Shown here: positions 26,626 to 34,552 of the stretch, piece by piece
How positions within the stretch are numbered: the stretch's first letter is position 1
How the letters are laid out: each line of letters begins with the position of its first letter
NCBI GenBank assembly: GCA_963753055.1
Contig: CAVWAP010000001.1
Span: 1 to 64,000 of the forward strand
Length of the DNA: 64,000 nucleotides
Reading direction: 5' to 3'
DNA from: JAUWGC01 sp963753055
GTDB taxonomy: Bacteria > Bacteroidota > Bacteroidia > Bacteroidales > B18-G4
The notes under the pieces: model-generated
The model's database searches: none
Told to the model about the DNA's origin: nothing
The model's input: only the letters and a program-made list of their open reading frames with translations
Position numbers and translations under genes: made by a program

Positions 26626-29096
26626 GGCAGATTTGATGTCGCCCTGGAGGAGTGCATGCCTAGCATTACCGATTGTGCAATTAACAAGGCTTGTGGATCA
26701 TTATGCTCTTCTGAAAATTTTATTAAGTTTTGGAGAGAATTTTGAGATAGTAAGGGCTCATTCTTGAAATGGAATACCAGGACCATTCCTGCCATGTTAT
26801 CAATGGTAGCTCTCAAGTCAAGAATATAGCGTTTTTCATATGTCGACTTTAAATGATCAAGGGCTGTATCCAACTTATATGAATGAAAATTTGCCATGGC
26901 CAGTATCCAATCACTCCAGGCCTGAAAATAATGAGCATTAATTTGTAAAGTATGATTACGCCATTGGTGGGCATTATCTATGGATTGTTTTAGGTGGCCC
27001 TGCAGCAGGTATGCAAAGGTCAGACTCCCATAAGTATAAGCAAATTGATATCCTCCGGATCTGTCGACACCCTTGAGTTCTTGCAATAGGCCTGGAATAA
27101 TGGATTCGTAGCGTCCTTCTCTCTGCAAAGCCATGTTGAGAATTAATTTGATATTCCCATAAATGTGAACAGGCAAATTATCTGTATGTGATAAGGCTTG
27201 TTCAAGAGTTTTAATGCTGGCTTTCGTGTCTCCTGTCCAATATTGAAAATTTCCATGGAAGAAATCAATCTCCGCTTTCAGTTGAGCTTCGATTGGTTTT
27301 CCTTCAAGAAGAGACTCTGCTTTTTCAAGCAAAGCAGGGATTTTTTCCAGTTGAAACTGACCAAAAGCTTGCCATGCTTCAATAAGAATGGTTTTTGGAC
27401 TATTATGCCGTGTTTGTTCCGGAATACTGTTCAGCCATTTATGAATCCGGAATACTCCGTGTATAAATTCATGATGTGCATGTTTTTCAATAATCTCCAT
27501 ACCGGCGAGCTCATCTCCGGCTGCCAATCTGTGTTCAAGGGCTTCTTCAATAAGTCTTTGACTCTCGAACCATTGACTTGCACTCTGATGTAGTTTGGAG
27601 ATCAAGTCCGGTGACATTTTTTGCATCAATTGACTGTGAAGAAGCTCCTGAAAGAGATGATGGTAACGGAACCATTCATGCTTATCATCCAGGGAAACAA
27701 TAAAAAGATTTGATCTCATCAACCAATTCAGGAATTCAGTACCTGAGGAGATTTCCTTGCTGCCATTTTGACCTGTTGTTGGCTGGACATTATCGATCAA
27801 ATCAGCACAAAACCTATTATAGATAGAAGTAGTCAGCAGCAAATTGTGTATGTCAGACGGCTGTTTCATCAATACTTCCTCCAAAAGGAACTCTGAGATT
27901 GTGAAAATATCACCATCAATATTCTGTAGTATCCTGTCCTGGTTTTCTTCTTTATCAACGATAAGGGACACAAGCCGTAATCCTACGATCCATCCCTCAG
28001 TTTTTATCATAAGCTGTTTTATGGTTTCATCTGCCAGTTCTACATTCAATATATTTTGAAATAAGCTGGTGATCTCCGCTTCCCTGAAGCTCAGTTCTTT
28101 CATCCGGATTTCATTCATCCTGTTGTGAGCGCGTAAAGTGTTCAGGCTTAAAGGTGGATCACGCCTGCTTATTATCACAAGGTGCATGTTTTGTGCTGGG
28201 AACCGCAGGATTGCATTCATTAAATCATGGATCTTATCGTCATTGATCAGGTGGTAATCATCCAAAACCAGAACGAAATTCTCTGGGATCTCATCAAGAT
28301 CATTGAGCAGGGTCTCGGAAATAATCCTTAGAGGCGGCAGCTCTGCTCCCTGCATCATTAGCGCAAGGTTAGGGACTGATCCTGGCAGGGTATTTTCAAG
28401 AGCGATGTGCAGATAGTTTAAGAAAACACGAAGGTCATTGTCTTCATTACCCAGTGAGATCCAAATACTGCTGCCTGCCGTTATTCCCAGCCATGAGCTG
28501 ACCAGCATGCTTTTTCCATAACCAGCCGATGCTGATACAAGGGTAAATGGCCTGTCTTTATTGTCTTCGAGTTTATTAATAAGTTCCTGGCGCAGGACAT
28601 AATCACTGGTTACAGATGGCTTATGCAGTTTAGTATAAAGGATGTTATGGGATCTTGGCTCAGGTTCAGGCTCGTCTTTCATCAATGCAATATGGGTAAT
28701 GGCCGAGCTGAGGTACATATCCCCACTGGCAATTTTATGTAGAGCAATTACCAGTTCATCCGGAGCACTGTCTTTCAGTAAATAGCCAGAAGCTCCCGCA
28801 GCTATCATATCCTTAACAAAATGTTTGCCTGAATGAATAGAGAGGGCTATAACTCTCGTTTCCGGTGAAATAGTTTTAATCTTTTTAGTTGCTTCAATAC
28901 CATCCATATTTGGCATGGTAATGTCCATAATTGCAATATCAGGCTTGTGCTTTTCTACCATTTCGATAGCCTGTAAGCCATCACCGGCCTCGGCAATAAT
29001 CTGAATATTGTCCTCCTCAGCCAGTATAGCCCTTATTCCCTGGACAAATAAAGGGTGATCATCTACAATAAGCACAGTTATTGTTTTCATGTTCAA
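26622..29096 (-). CDS. REC-STAND-LuxR regulator 2, receiver and ATPase part (frameshifted)
   Basis: 824 residues. Receiver domain at 3-125 (acidic pair VDDH, phosphoacceptor in PDIAIMD, ALSIHSGKH, LLKDSAPDE). MalT-like ATPase from about 152 (LYTKLHKPSVTSDYV; Walker A SASAGYGKS; LVLDDYHLI), then TPR-like helices. Same architecture as the protein at 12881-16021; together with the C-terminal fragment it would be about 1050 residues. It starts 6 bases after the histidine kinase gene, which strongly suggests a two-component pair. Downstream lie the small protein, a porin and two DUF1254 genes. Confidence 0.9.
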   Translation of the reverse strand: MNMKTITVLIVDDHPLFVQGIRAILAEEDNIQIIAEAGDGLQAIEMVEKHKPDIAIMDITMPNMDGIEATKKIKTISPETRVIALSIHSGKHFVKDMIAAGASGYLLKDSAPDELVIALHKIASGDMYLSSAITHIALMKDEPEPEPRSHNILYTKLHKPSVTSDYVLRQELINKLEDNKDRPFTLVSASAGYGKSMLVSSWLGITAGSSIWISLGNEDNDLRVFLNYLHIALENTLPGSVPNLALMMQGAELPPLRIISETLLNDLDEIPENFVLVLDDYHLINDDKIHDLMNAILRFPAQNMHLVIISRRDPPLSLNTLRAHNRMNEIRMKELSFREAEITSLFQNILNVELADETIKQLMIKTEGWIVGLRLVSLIVDKEENQDRILQNIDGDIFTISEFLLEEVLMKQPSDIHNLLLTTSIYNRFCADLIDNVQPTTGQNGSKEISSGTEFLNWLMRSNLFIVSLDDKHEWFRYHHLFQELLHSQLMQKMSPDLISKLHQSASQWFESQRLIEEALEHRLAAGDELAGMEIIEKHAHHEFIHGVFRIHKWLNSIPEQTRHNSPKTILIEAWQAFGQFQLEKIPALLEKAESLLEGKPIEAQLKAEIDFFHGNFQYWTGDTKASIKTLEQALSHTDNLPVHIYGNIKLILNMALQREGRYESIIPGLLQELKGVDRSGGYQFAYTYGSLTFAYLLQGHLKQSIDNAHQWRNHTLQINAHYFQAWSDWILAMANFHSYKLDTALDHLKSTYEKRYILDLRATIDNMAGMVLVFHFKNEPLLSQNSLQNLIKFSEEHNDPQALLIAQSVMLGMHSSRATSNLP

Positions 29097-29101
29097 GTTT
29101 T

Positions 29102-29836
29102 TTATGGCCTTGCTTCCAGAAGTGGAACGGATAATACAGCCTTAGTCCCTTCCCCTTTAGCGGAGCTAATTTCAAGACTTCCACCGATATCCTGCATACG
29201 TTCCTGTATGCTAAATAATCCAAGTCCGCCCTTGCTTGACATATTAATTCTTTCGGGATTATAATCAAAACCAATCCCATCATCAGTGATTGTTATATTT
29301 AAATAATTCTTATGGGGTTTCATGTCAAGGGATACCTTCCTGGCATTAGCATGCTTGATGATGTTGGTCAATAACTCCCGTACACTCCTGAAGGCCAGGA
29401 TTCTGACCTTTTCATCAAGCGAATATTTCTGTCGGGGACTATGAAATTCTACTTCCACACCGTGTTTAATATGAATATGTTCATCCACCCAGTCTTCAAT
29501 GGCTGCCTGGATTCCCAGCTCACTGAGCTGGGGAAGGCTTAGATCAGAAATAATGTTCCTTGTATCCTGCACGGCCATAAAAAGTACTTCAGAGATCTTA
29601 CTAAGTTTTTGTTTCAAGTCTTCGTCGCTGATAGATTTTTGCATAGCTGCCAGCTGAAACCTGGATGAGGCAAGCAATTGTCCCACATGGTCGTGAAGGT
29701 CCTTGGCAATTTCCCGCCTGTGCTTTTCTTCCGTAAGAATAAGTTCTGAAGCAAGTTCTTTAAGCCGCTGCTGGTATTCAAAGATCTTAGTTTCTATAAT
29801 TTTTCTTTCAGTTACATCTCTGCCAATGCAAAACAA
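29102..29836 (-). pseudogene. PAS sensor histidine kinase, catalytic part (HisKA_3/HATPase)
   Basis: 244 residues: the end of a PAS domain (CIGRDVTERK), a NarX-type dimerisation region with the phosphoacceptor His in EKHRREIAKDLHDHVGQ, and an ATPase domain (N box RELLTNIIKHANA, DDGIGF, GGLGLFSIQERM). It phosphorylates NarL-family receivers, so the regulator starting 6 bases downstream is the obvious partner. Upstream, residues HKTIDFENRYIHKDGSV to PEQGL are still in this frame before the apparent start; the break to the preceding PAS fragment is near 29937. Confidence 0.87.
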
Positions 29837-29927
29837 TAAGCCTTGTTCGGGTGCCGGTGTTGCAGCCCAGGAAATATGCCTGACAGATCCATCTTTATGG
29901 ATGTACCGGTTTTCAAAATCGATTGTT

Positions 29928-30224
29928 TTATGTGCCGGATGCCAATTTTTCTATTTCAGCATCATTTTTCCCATGGTCATCCGGGTGAATAAAGTCCAGA
30001 AAAGGTTTAGCCATCAATTCGCCGAGGGAATATCCAAGTGTAAATTCCCAGGCCGGGTTGAGTTGTTTGAACATACCGTCAAACCCCGCAATTGCAATCA
30101 AATCAGTTGACAACTCAAACATTCGATTTCTTTCTTCTTCAGCCATCTTTCTTTCTGTAACATCCTCACTGAAAAACACAGCATATGTAACCTGACCCTG
30201 TGTTGTCTTTGATCGGGAAACCAC
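29928..30224 (-). pseudogene. PAS sensor histidine kinase, second PAS fragment
   Basis: 98 residues with a PAS fold: FSEDVTERKMAEEERNRMF, then LIAIAGFDGMFKQLNPAWE and LGYSLGELMAKPFLDFIHPDD, the usual start and core of a PAS_3/PAS_9 type domain. The frame ends at LASGT near 29937; one base shift gives HKTIDFENRY in the catalytic fragment. The apparent start is internal. Confidence 0.78.
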
Positions 30225-30588
30225 GAGTTTGCACCCAGCACTTCCTGGAAACAGGCTTACTGAAATCCAATGTTTTCAGGGTGTCTATACCATTGTATTC
30301 ATATTCTGGAAAGAAACTTGCTTCACCTGCAAAAACTTTTTTTATGTAGGGCATGACCCCAAGCTTCTCTGCCTGTTCATCCTGCAGTACATTATATTTT
30401 TCATAGAGCCCTGCCAGGGTTTCCTTATTCAGGGCATATAATTTTGCATAGGCTGCATTGGATTGATAAAGCTTTCCATCTGCAGTATGGATCTGAATAC
30501 TTACCGGTGACTGTTCCATAATGCTTCGGAAATTCCTGTCACCACTCATAGATGTTAATTCTTCTCTCTCCTGACCAGGTTTATTCAT
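30166..30588 (-). pseudogene. PAS sensor histidine kinase, N-terminal PAS fragment
   Basis: 140 residues from the ATG at 30588, which overlaps the stop codon of the AI-2E permease gene (ATGAATAA), suggesting coupled translation. It holds a cytoplasmic PAS domain (RNFRSIMEQSPVSIQIHTADGKLYQSN); there is no membrane segment, so the kinase is soluble. The frame ends at CCVFQ; shortening the T5 run near 30172 by one gives CCVFSEDVTERK and joins the next PAS fragment. Two breaks separate it from the catalytic part. Confidence 0.8.
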
Positions 30589-31663
30589 AAGCATCTATAT
30601 CAGGAATTTCGCCTTTTTCCGACAGCATAACGGCCAGGTAACGGGTAGAGGGTATCTGGCTGCATATGATGACAATCACTGATGTTACCGGAACGGCCAG
30701 TATCATGCCCACTATTCCCCAGAGCATCCCCCAGACAGCAAGGGCAACCAACACAGTTACCGCACCAATATTGGAACCTTTACCCTGGACTATAGGTTGA
30801 ATGAAACTTCCAATAATGATCTGAATACCTTCCATTGCCGCAAAAACATAAACAAATTGTAAAAGGTGCCCTGTAGAAATAACTGCAAAGATTGCAGGAA
30901 ACAGGGAGGAGATCAATGGGCCGATATAGGGAATGAAGTTCAGGATGAAAATCAGGAATGACCAGAGAAATGCATATTCTACATGGAAGATCAGAAGGAT
31001 CACATAACTTACCGCCCCGGTAGCCAGGCTAATCATTGTCATGGACCAAATATAATAACGGATGGAAGCACTGATATTCTGTATATTATGTGTGAATTTC
31101 TTGTATTGCCGTCCCTTTTCAGGAAATAATTTTTCCAGTTTTATTTTTCGGGTTGCATCCTCCATTAGGAAAAATATCACATAGACAATCACCACTGCAG
31201 AAGTACTTAATGTCCCGGATAAGGAACCTACTACAGATGTTGCCATTCCTGACAGGTCTAGCTTACTGATCCCTTTCTGTATGTATGTCGCGTATTTCGG
31301 ATTGTTAATTAAAGCACTTGCTCTGTCAAATGATTCGTTGAAATTAGAAAGGTATTCAGGCATAGATGCCACAATACCTTCAATATTCATGATCAATAGT
31401 TCCACAACAAGGTATAATACTATAAAGATGACAAGGAAAGCCAGCAAATTCGCTACAAAGTGAGGAAGCACCTTACCCTTGATCTTAATTTTTCCCATGG
31501 ATAGCTTTAATTGATTAATGATAAACCATATGAGAAAAGCGATCACAATGGGCTTTAAGATATCTTCAAAATAAATAAGACCTAAAACCGCTAATGTCAG
31601 AGAAGCAAATGAGTAAAATATTGATGAAGCACTTGTTTTGGGTAATAATGATTCATTTTCCAT
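30581..31663 (-). CDS. AI-2E family transporter (PerM-like permease)
   Basis: 360 residues with about eight membrane helices. The family topology is visible: paired N-terminal helices, a long helical soluble stretch (about 85-140), then the conserved membrane half ILNFIPYIGPLISSLFPA and WGMLWGIVGMILAVPV. Family members export autoinducer-2 or exchange ions; the substrate cannot be inferred here. The start at 31663 is preferred because the 17 residues upstream would be translated from a heptamer repeat array. Its stop overlaps the kinase start. It is probably part of an operon with the envelope genes upstream. Confidence 0.87.
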   Translation of the reverse strand: MENESLLPKTSASSIFYSFASLTLAVLGLIYFEDILKPIVIAFLIWFIINQLKLSMGKIKIKGKVLPHFVANLLAFLVIFIVLYLVVELLIMNIEGIVASMPEYLSNFNESFDRASALINNPKYATYIQKGISKLDLSGMATSVVGSLSGTLSTSAVVIVYVIFFLMEDATRKIKLEKLFPEKGRQYKKFTHNIQNISASIRYYIWSMTMISLATGAVSYVILLIFHVEYAFLWSFLIFILNFIPYIGPLISSLFPAIFAVISTGHLLQFVYVFAAMEGIQIIIGSFIQPIVQGKGSNIGAVTVLVALAVWGMLWGIVGMILAVPVTSVIVIICSQIPSTRYLAVMLSEKGEIPDIDAYE

Positions 31664-31678
31664 AATACTATTTTTTTT

Positions 31679-31748
31679 AGTGACCAGTGACCAGTGACCA
31701 GTGATCTGTGACAACTAACCACCAGCCACTAATCACTAGTCACTAATT
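31679..31748. repeat. Heptamer array grading from AGTGACC to ACTAATC
   Basis: Ten consecutive 7-base units: three AGTGACC, AGTGATC, TGTGACA, ACTAACC, ACCAGCC, ACTAATC, ACTAGTC, ACTAATT. The last units overlap the stop codon of the holin-like gene at 31736. The gradual change links the GTGACC and CTAACC repeat families seen elsewhere in the window. Confidence 0.88.
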
Positions 31749-32077
31749 TCTTCTTTCTTTTTCGATTTAAACAAACCAAAGAATTCTAATAATAAGGATT
31801 CCATGATTCCATATCGGAGTGTTTGAAAATCGGCCTTGATCTTTACTTTATCCGTTTCAATCTTCTGCTTAACAGTTTCACTCTCGAACATCAATCCTTT
31901 AATGCTTTGGTCCTGGGTCATCTCCATATTAAAAACAAATACTACCAGCTTAACAAACAGGTTCGCAAACAAAGGGGTTTTTGTCTTGATCATTCTAATG
32001 ATAATAAAGGTAATCATCAGGATGTAGAATCCGGCAACGATCAACAATCCCCAGTAATCGTGCGCTAATAGATTCAT
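31736..32077 (-). CDS. Holin-like (DUF1469-type) envelope protein, C-terminal part
   Basis: 113 residues: one membrane helix (DYWGLLIVAGFYILMITFIII) and a charged helical tail. The family normally has two adjacent helices in one protein; the first is in the overlapping fragment at 32074-32289. Adding one A near 32076 makes LAGLLKMNLLAHDYWGLLIVAGF, the usual hairpin. A real ATGA coupling of two genes is possible but less likely. Confidence 0.65.
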   Translation of the reverse strand: MNLLAHDYWGLLIVAGFYILMITFIIIRMIKTKTPLFANLFVKLVVFVFNMEMTQDQSIKGLMFESETVKQKIETDKVKIKADFQTLRYGIMESLLLEFFGLFKSKKKEEISD

Positions 32078-32289
32078 TTAAGTAAGCCGGCCAGGGCAAA
32101 GGAGCAAAAGACAATGACAATTAGCAGCAATAATGACAGGATAAAAACCGAGACAAGAATACCAAGCAATAAGGCTAATTTTTTAGCTTGCCTCATGGAA
32201 AATAGCTTCAGGTAATCTTTGACCAGGCTTTCCGTGTCTTCCGATATATGATCGATATTATTTTTTAGTGATGCCATAATTGGATTCAA
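32074..32289 (-). CDS. Holin-like (DUF1469-type) envelope protein, N-terminal part
   Basis: 71 residues: an amphipathic helix (IDHISEDTESLVKDYLKLFSMRQAKKLA) followed by a single membrane helix, the usual first half of putative phage-holin/DUF1469 membrane proteins. These are cell-envelope proteins found next to YtxH-like genes, as here. The stop overlaps the next frame by four bases (32074-32077). Confidence 0.65.
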   Translation of the reverse strand: MNPIMASLKNNIDHISEDTESLVKDYLKLFSMRQAKKLALLLGILVSVFILSLLLLIVIVFCSFALAGLLK

Positions 32290-32303
32290 TTGTTTTAATA
32301 ATG

Positions 32304-32510
32304 TTATGGATTCTTTCCTTTAAGGTCTTCAGCTTCCTTGGTATCTATGCCTTCAATTTGTTCCAATACTTCACTCAGGGTAGCTAAATGTTTTGAAAGT
32401 GGCCTCTCACTACCGTCTTTTCCCCAGAGATAATTGCCTAATAGCAAACCACCTATAGCGCCAATGGCAACGGCGGCAATGAGCCTGTAATTTTCCTTTT
32501 CAAATGTCAT
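32304..32510 (-). CDS. YtxH-like small membrane protein
   Basis: 68 residues with one glycine-rich membrane helix (LIAAVAIGAIGGLLLGNYLW) and a charged, helical cytoplasmic tail. This size and layout is that of YtxH-like envelope proteins, which often accompany DUF1469 holin-like genes. It lies 14 bases before the holin-like gene and 11 bases after meaB. Confidence 0.6.
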   Translation of the reverse strand: MTFEKENYRLIAAVAIGAIGGLLLGNYLWGKDGSERPLSKHLATLSEVLEQIEGIDTKEAEDLKGKNP

Positions 32511-32521
32511 ATGCTGTTTTT

Positions 32522-33613
32522 CTATAAATGTAAATCAAAGTAAGCTTTCAATAGCCTCTGTGCTGCCACAAAGGAACTGATTTTTTTATCCAATACTTCT
32601 TTTTCAATTTCTTTTAGCATTTTCTTCATCCTGTCATCATGGTAAAATGTGTCTTTCAAGGAAGAATTGATGCTTCGGTACATCAATTGAATGCTTTGCC
32701 GGTCGCGCCTGGACTGGAAATAACCATTTTCGATAGTGAGTTTTTGATAGTCTGTTATGTTGGTCCAGGTCTCACCGATACCTTCTTTCTTTATGGAAGA
32801 GCAGGTCAGCACCCGTGGAATCCAGCCGGATTCTGTAGGAGGGAAGAGGTGAAGTGCATTTTTGTATTGCTGTTTAGCAAGTTGTGCCTTTTTGATATTG
32901 TCCCCATCAGCTTTGTTGATCACAATAGCATCAGCCATCTCCATGATGCCGCGTTTTATCCCCTGCAGCTCATCCCCGGCTCCGGCCAGCATGAGTAACA
33001 AGAAGAAATCCACCATGGAATGTACGGCCGTTTCAGATTGCCCGACACCTACGGTTTCAACGAAGATGGTGTCAAAGCCTGCAGCTTCACAAAGGATGAT
33101 CGCTTCCCTGGTTTTCCTGGCAACCCCACCCAGGGATCCTGCTGAGGCAGATGGCCTGATGTAGGCATTTGGATCATTGGCCAGGTCTTCCATTCGGGTC
33201 TTGTCGCCCAGGATGCTGCCTTTGGAGCGTTGGCTGCTGGGGTCTATGGCCAGAACAGCCACTTTATGACCGCTGCTGGTGAGAAATTGGCCCAGGGCTT
33301 CGATAAAAGTGCTTTTTCCTACACCGGGTACACCTGTGATCCCAACACGCATGGATTTTCCGGAGAATGGGAGGCATTTTTCAATGACTTGCTGGGCGAT
33401 TTCCTGGTGTTTTGGCAAAGAGCTTTCTACCAATGTAATGGCCTGACTCAAAATGGTACGATTACCGGCAATGATGCCATCAGTATATTGGTTAACAGTT
33501 AATGAAGATTTGCCCTTCCGGAAAAGACTGGAAGCATCAGGGTTAATAGAAGAAGGCTGTGAAATACCTTCCTGGACCTTCAGTGCAGATTTCTTGTCTT
33601 GCTTCTTTGCCAT
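32522..33613 (-). CDS. meaB: Methylmalonyl-CoA mutase-associated GTPase MeaB
   Basis: 363 residues of the MeaB/ArgK G3E-type GTPase family: P-loop GVPGVGKS near 95, KGSILGDKTRMEDL, FVETVGVGQSE switch region, NKAD base-recognition motif, and the C-terminal dimerisation helices. MeaB protects methylmalonyl-CoA mutase and gates delivery of adenosylcobalamin. Its substrate enzyme, mutA-mutB, lies 17 kb away on the other strand instead of next to it. It is the first gene of a long minus-strand run of envelope genes. Confidence 0.93.
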   Translation of the reverse strand: MAKKQDKKSALKVQEGISQPSSINPDASSLFRKGKSSLTVNQYTDGIIAGNRTILSQAITLVESSLPKHQEIAQQVIEKCLPFSGKSMRVGITGVPGVGKSTFIEALGQFLTSSGHKVAVLAIDPSSQRSKGSILGDKTRMEDLANDPNAYIRPSASAGSLGGVARKTREAIILCEAAGFDTIFVETVGVGQSETAVHSMVDFFLLLMLAGAGDELQGIKRGIMEMADAIVINKADGDNIKKAQLAKQQYKNALHLFPPTESGWIPRVLTCSSIKKEGIGETWTNITDYQKLTIENGYFQSRRDRQSIQLMYRSINSSLKDTFYHDDRMKKMLKEIEKEVLDKKISSFVAAQRLLKAYFDLHL

Positions 33614-33665
33614 TTTTTCTTCGTATATACAAAGATAAGCAGATTCGCGATACTCAAAAATTTCT

Positions 33666-33673
33666 TATATTTG
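33666..33673 (+). promoter_or_regulatory. Bacteroidota -7 box for tRNA-Lys
   Basis: TATATTTG matches the phylum's TAnnTTTG sigma-70 -7 element and ends 16 bases before the tRNA. The surrounding TTTCTTATATTTG is repeated at 34063-34075, before the DUF5362 gene. Confidence 0.55.
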
Positions 33674-33689
33674 CATCCCTTAAATATTA

Positions 33690-33762
<73 letters not shown>

Positions 33763-33770
33763 CGAGGAAA

Positions 33771-33805
33771 GAGAAGAGAGAAGAGAGAAGAGAGAAGAGA
33801 GAAGA
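33771..33805. repeat. Heptamer array, GAGAAGA family
   Basis: Five exact tandem copies of GAGAAGA just behind the tRNA gene, with degenerate units on both sides. The same family appears at 61171-61226. Confidence 0.88.
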
Positions 33806-33819
33806 GAAAGAAATGTAAT

Positions 33820-33933
33820 ATGAAGAGGGTATTGCTTTTCGTAATCTTTGTTTTTATTACCCTATCGTTCGTATCTGCGCAGGATACGATACCGCCGAAG
33901 AAGAAAAAAGTCAAGCTAGAGAAGAGTTTTTAA
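33820..33933 (+). CDS. Small exported peptide, possibly frameshifted
   Basis: An ATG directly behind the heptamer array encodes 37 residues: MKRVLL plus a hydrophobic core cleaved after VSAQ, then DTIPPKKKKVKLEKSF. One extra T in the T5 run near 33928 would extend it to 33971 (ending LREYRPWFVEIPI), giving about 50 residues. The clear signal peptide supports a real small secreted protein or the remnant of a longer one. No family recognised. Confidence 0.4.
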   Translation: MKRVLLFVIFVFITLSFVSAQDTIPPKKKKVKLEKSF

Positions 33934-34025
33934 GAGAATACAGGCCCTGGTTTGTAGAGATTCCTATATGAATCCCCGGTTTCAGAGGGCAATTCGCCGG
34001 ATTAACTATTCACTTTTAACTTCTG

Positions 34026-34053
34026 TTCAGTGGTCACTGTTCAGTGATCACTG
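34026..34053. repeat. Two 14-bp units TTCAGTG(G/A)TCACTG
   Basis: Two tandem 14-base units differing at one position (twice the 7-bp period found elsewhere). The second contains the perfect palindrome CAGTGATCACTG. It lies just before a predicted promoter. Confidence 0.7.
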
Positions 34054-34067
34054 ATTATAATATTTCT

Positions 34068-34075
34068 TATATTTG
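34068..34075 (+). promoter_or_regulatory. Bacteroidota -7 box before the DUF5362/S15 operon
   Basis: TATATTTG (TAnnTTTG consensus) 32 bases upstream of the DUF5362 start, within a TTTCTTATATTTG stretch identical to that before the tRNA gene. Confidence 0.5.
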
Positions 34076-34107
34076 AGATAATCTGTAAACCCATTAAATT
34101 ATTCACC

Positions 34108-34539
34108 ATGGAAAATGATTTCGATAAAAAGCTGGAATTAAGCAATGACAGTGTTTATCACCTGAATTCCATTTGGAAATGGACCTTGTTCCTATCCATT
34201 GTCGGATTTATCGGGGTAGCCATCATTTTTATTCTTGCCATCGCCATTGGACCCATTTTAAGTGCCATAGGATATGAAACCGGTATGCATCTTCCGGGCA
34301 TGTTTTTTGGAGTGTTTTATTTCTTTGCTGGTGTAATTGCCTTAATACCAGTCATTTTTTTATATTTATTTTCAACAAAAGCAAAAAAGGCGATCCAGTT
34401 AAACAACACCTATTACCTTGACCAGGCCTTCAAAAACCTGAAATACCATTATATCATATATGGTGTTTTAACCATCATTGTGATTGGTTTATATTTTCTG
34501 GCCGCTGTAGCTGGCGTTACAACGGCATTGTTACATTAA
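34108..34539 (+). CDS. DUF5362-like integral membrane protein
   Basis: 143 residues with four predicted membrane helices in two pairs (about 27-55, 66-90 and 113-140) around a charged STKAKKAIQLNNTYYLDQAFKNLKYHY loop. This layout, with the loop before the last helix pair, fits DUF5362. Function unknown. It starts the operon with the S15 hydrolase 13 bases downstream. Confidence 0.68.
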   Translation: MENDFDKKLELSNDSVYHLNSIWKWTLFLSIVGFIGVAIIFILAIAIGPILSAIGYETGMHLPGMFFGVFYFFAGVIALIPVIFLYLFSTKAKKAIQLNNTYYLDQAFKNLKYHYIIYGVLTIIVIGLYFLAAVAGVTTALLH

Positions 34540-34552
34540 GCAACAAGAGGCT

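Noticed and set aside
32074..32077. True four-base translational coupling of two small membrane genes
   Set aside because: The two halves fit one holin-like protein with adjacent helices, and one added A restores it; a split gene is simpler, though coupling is not excluded.
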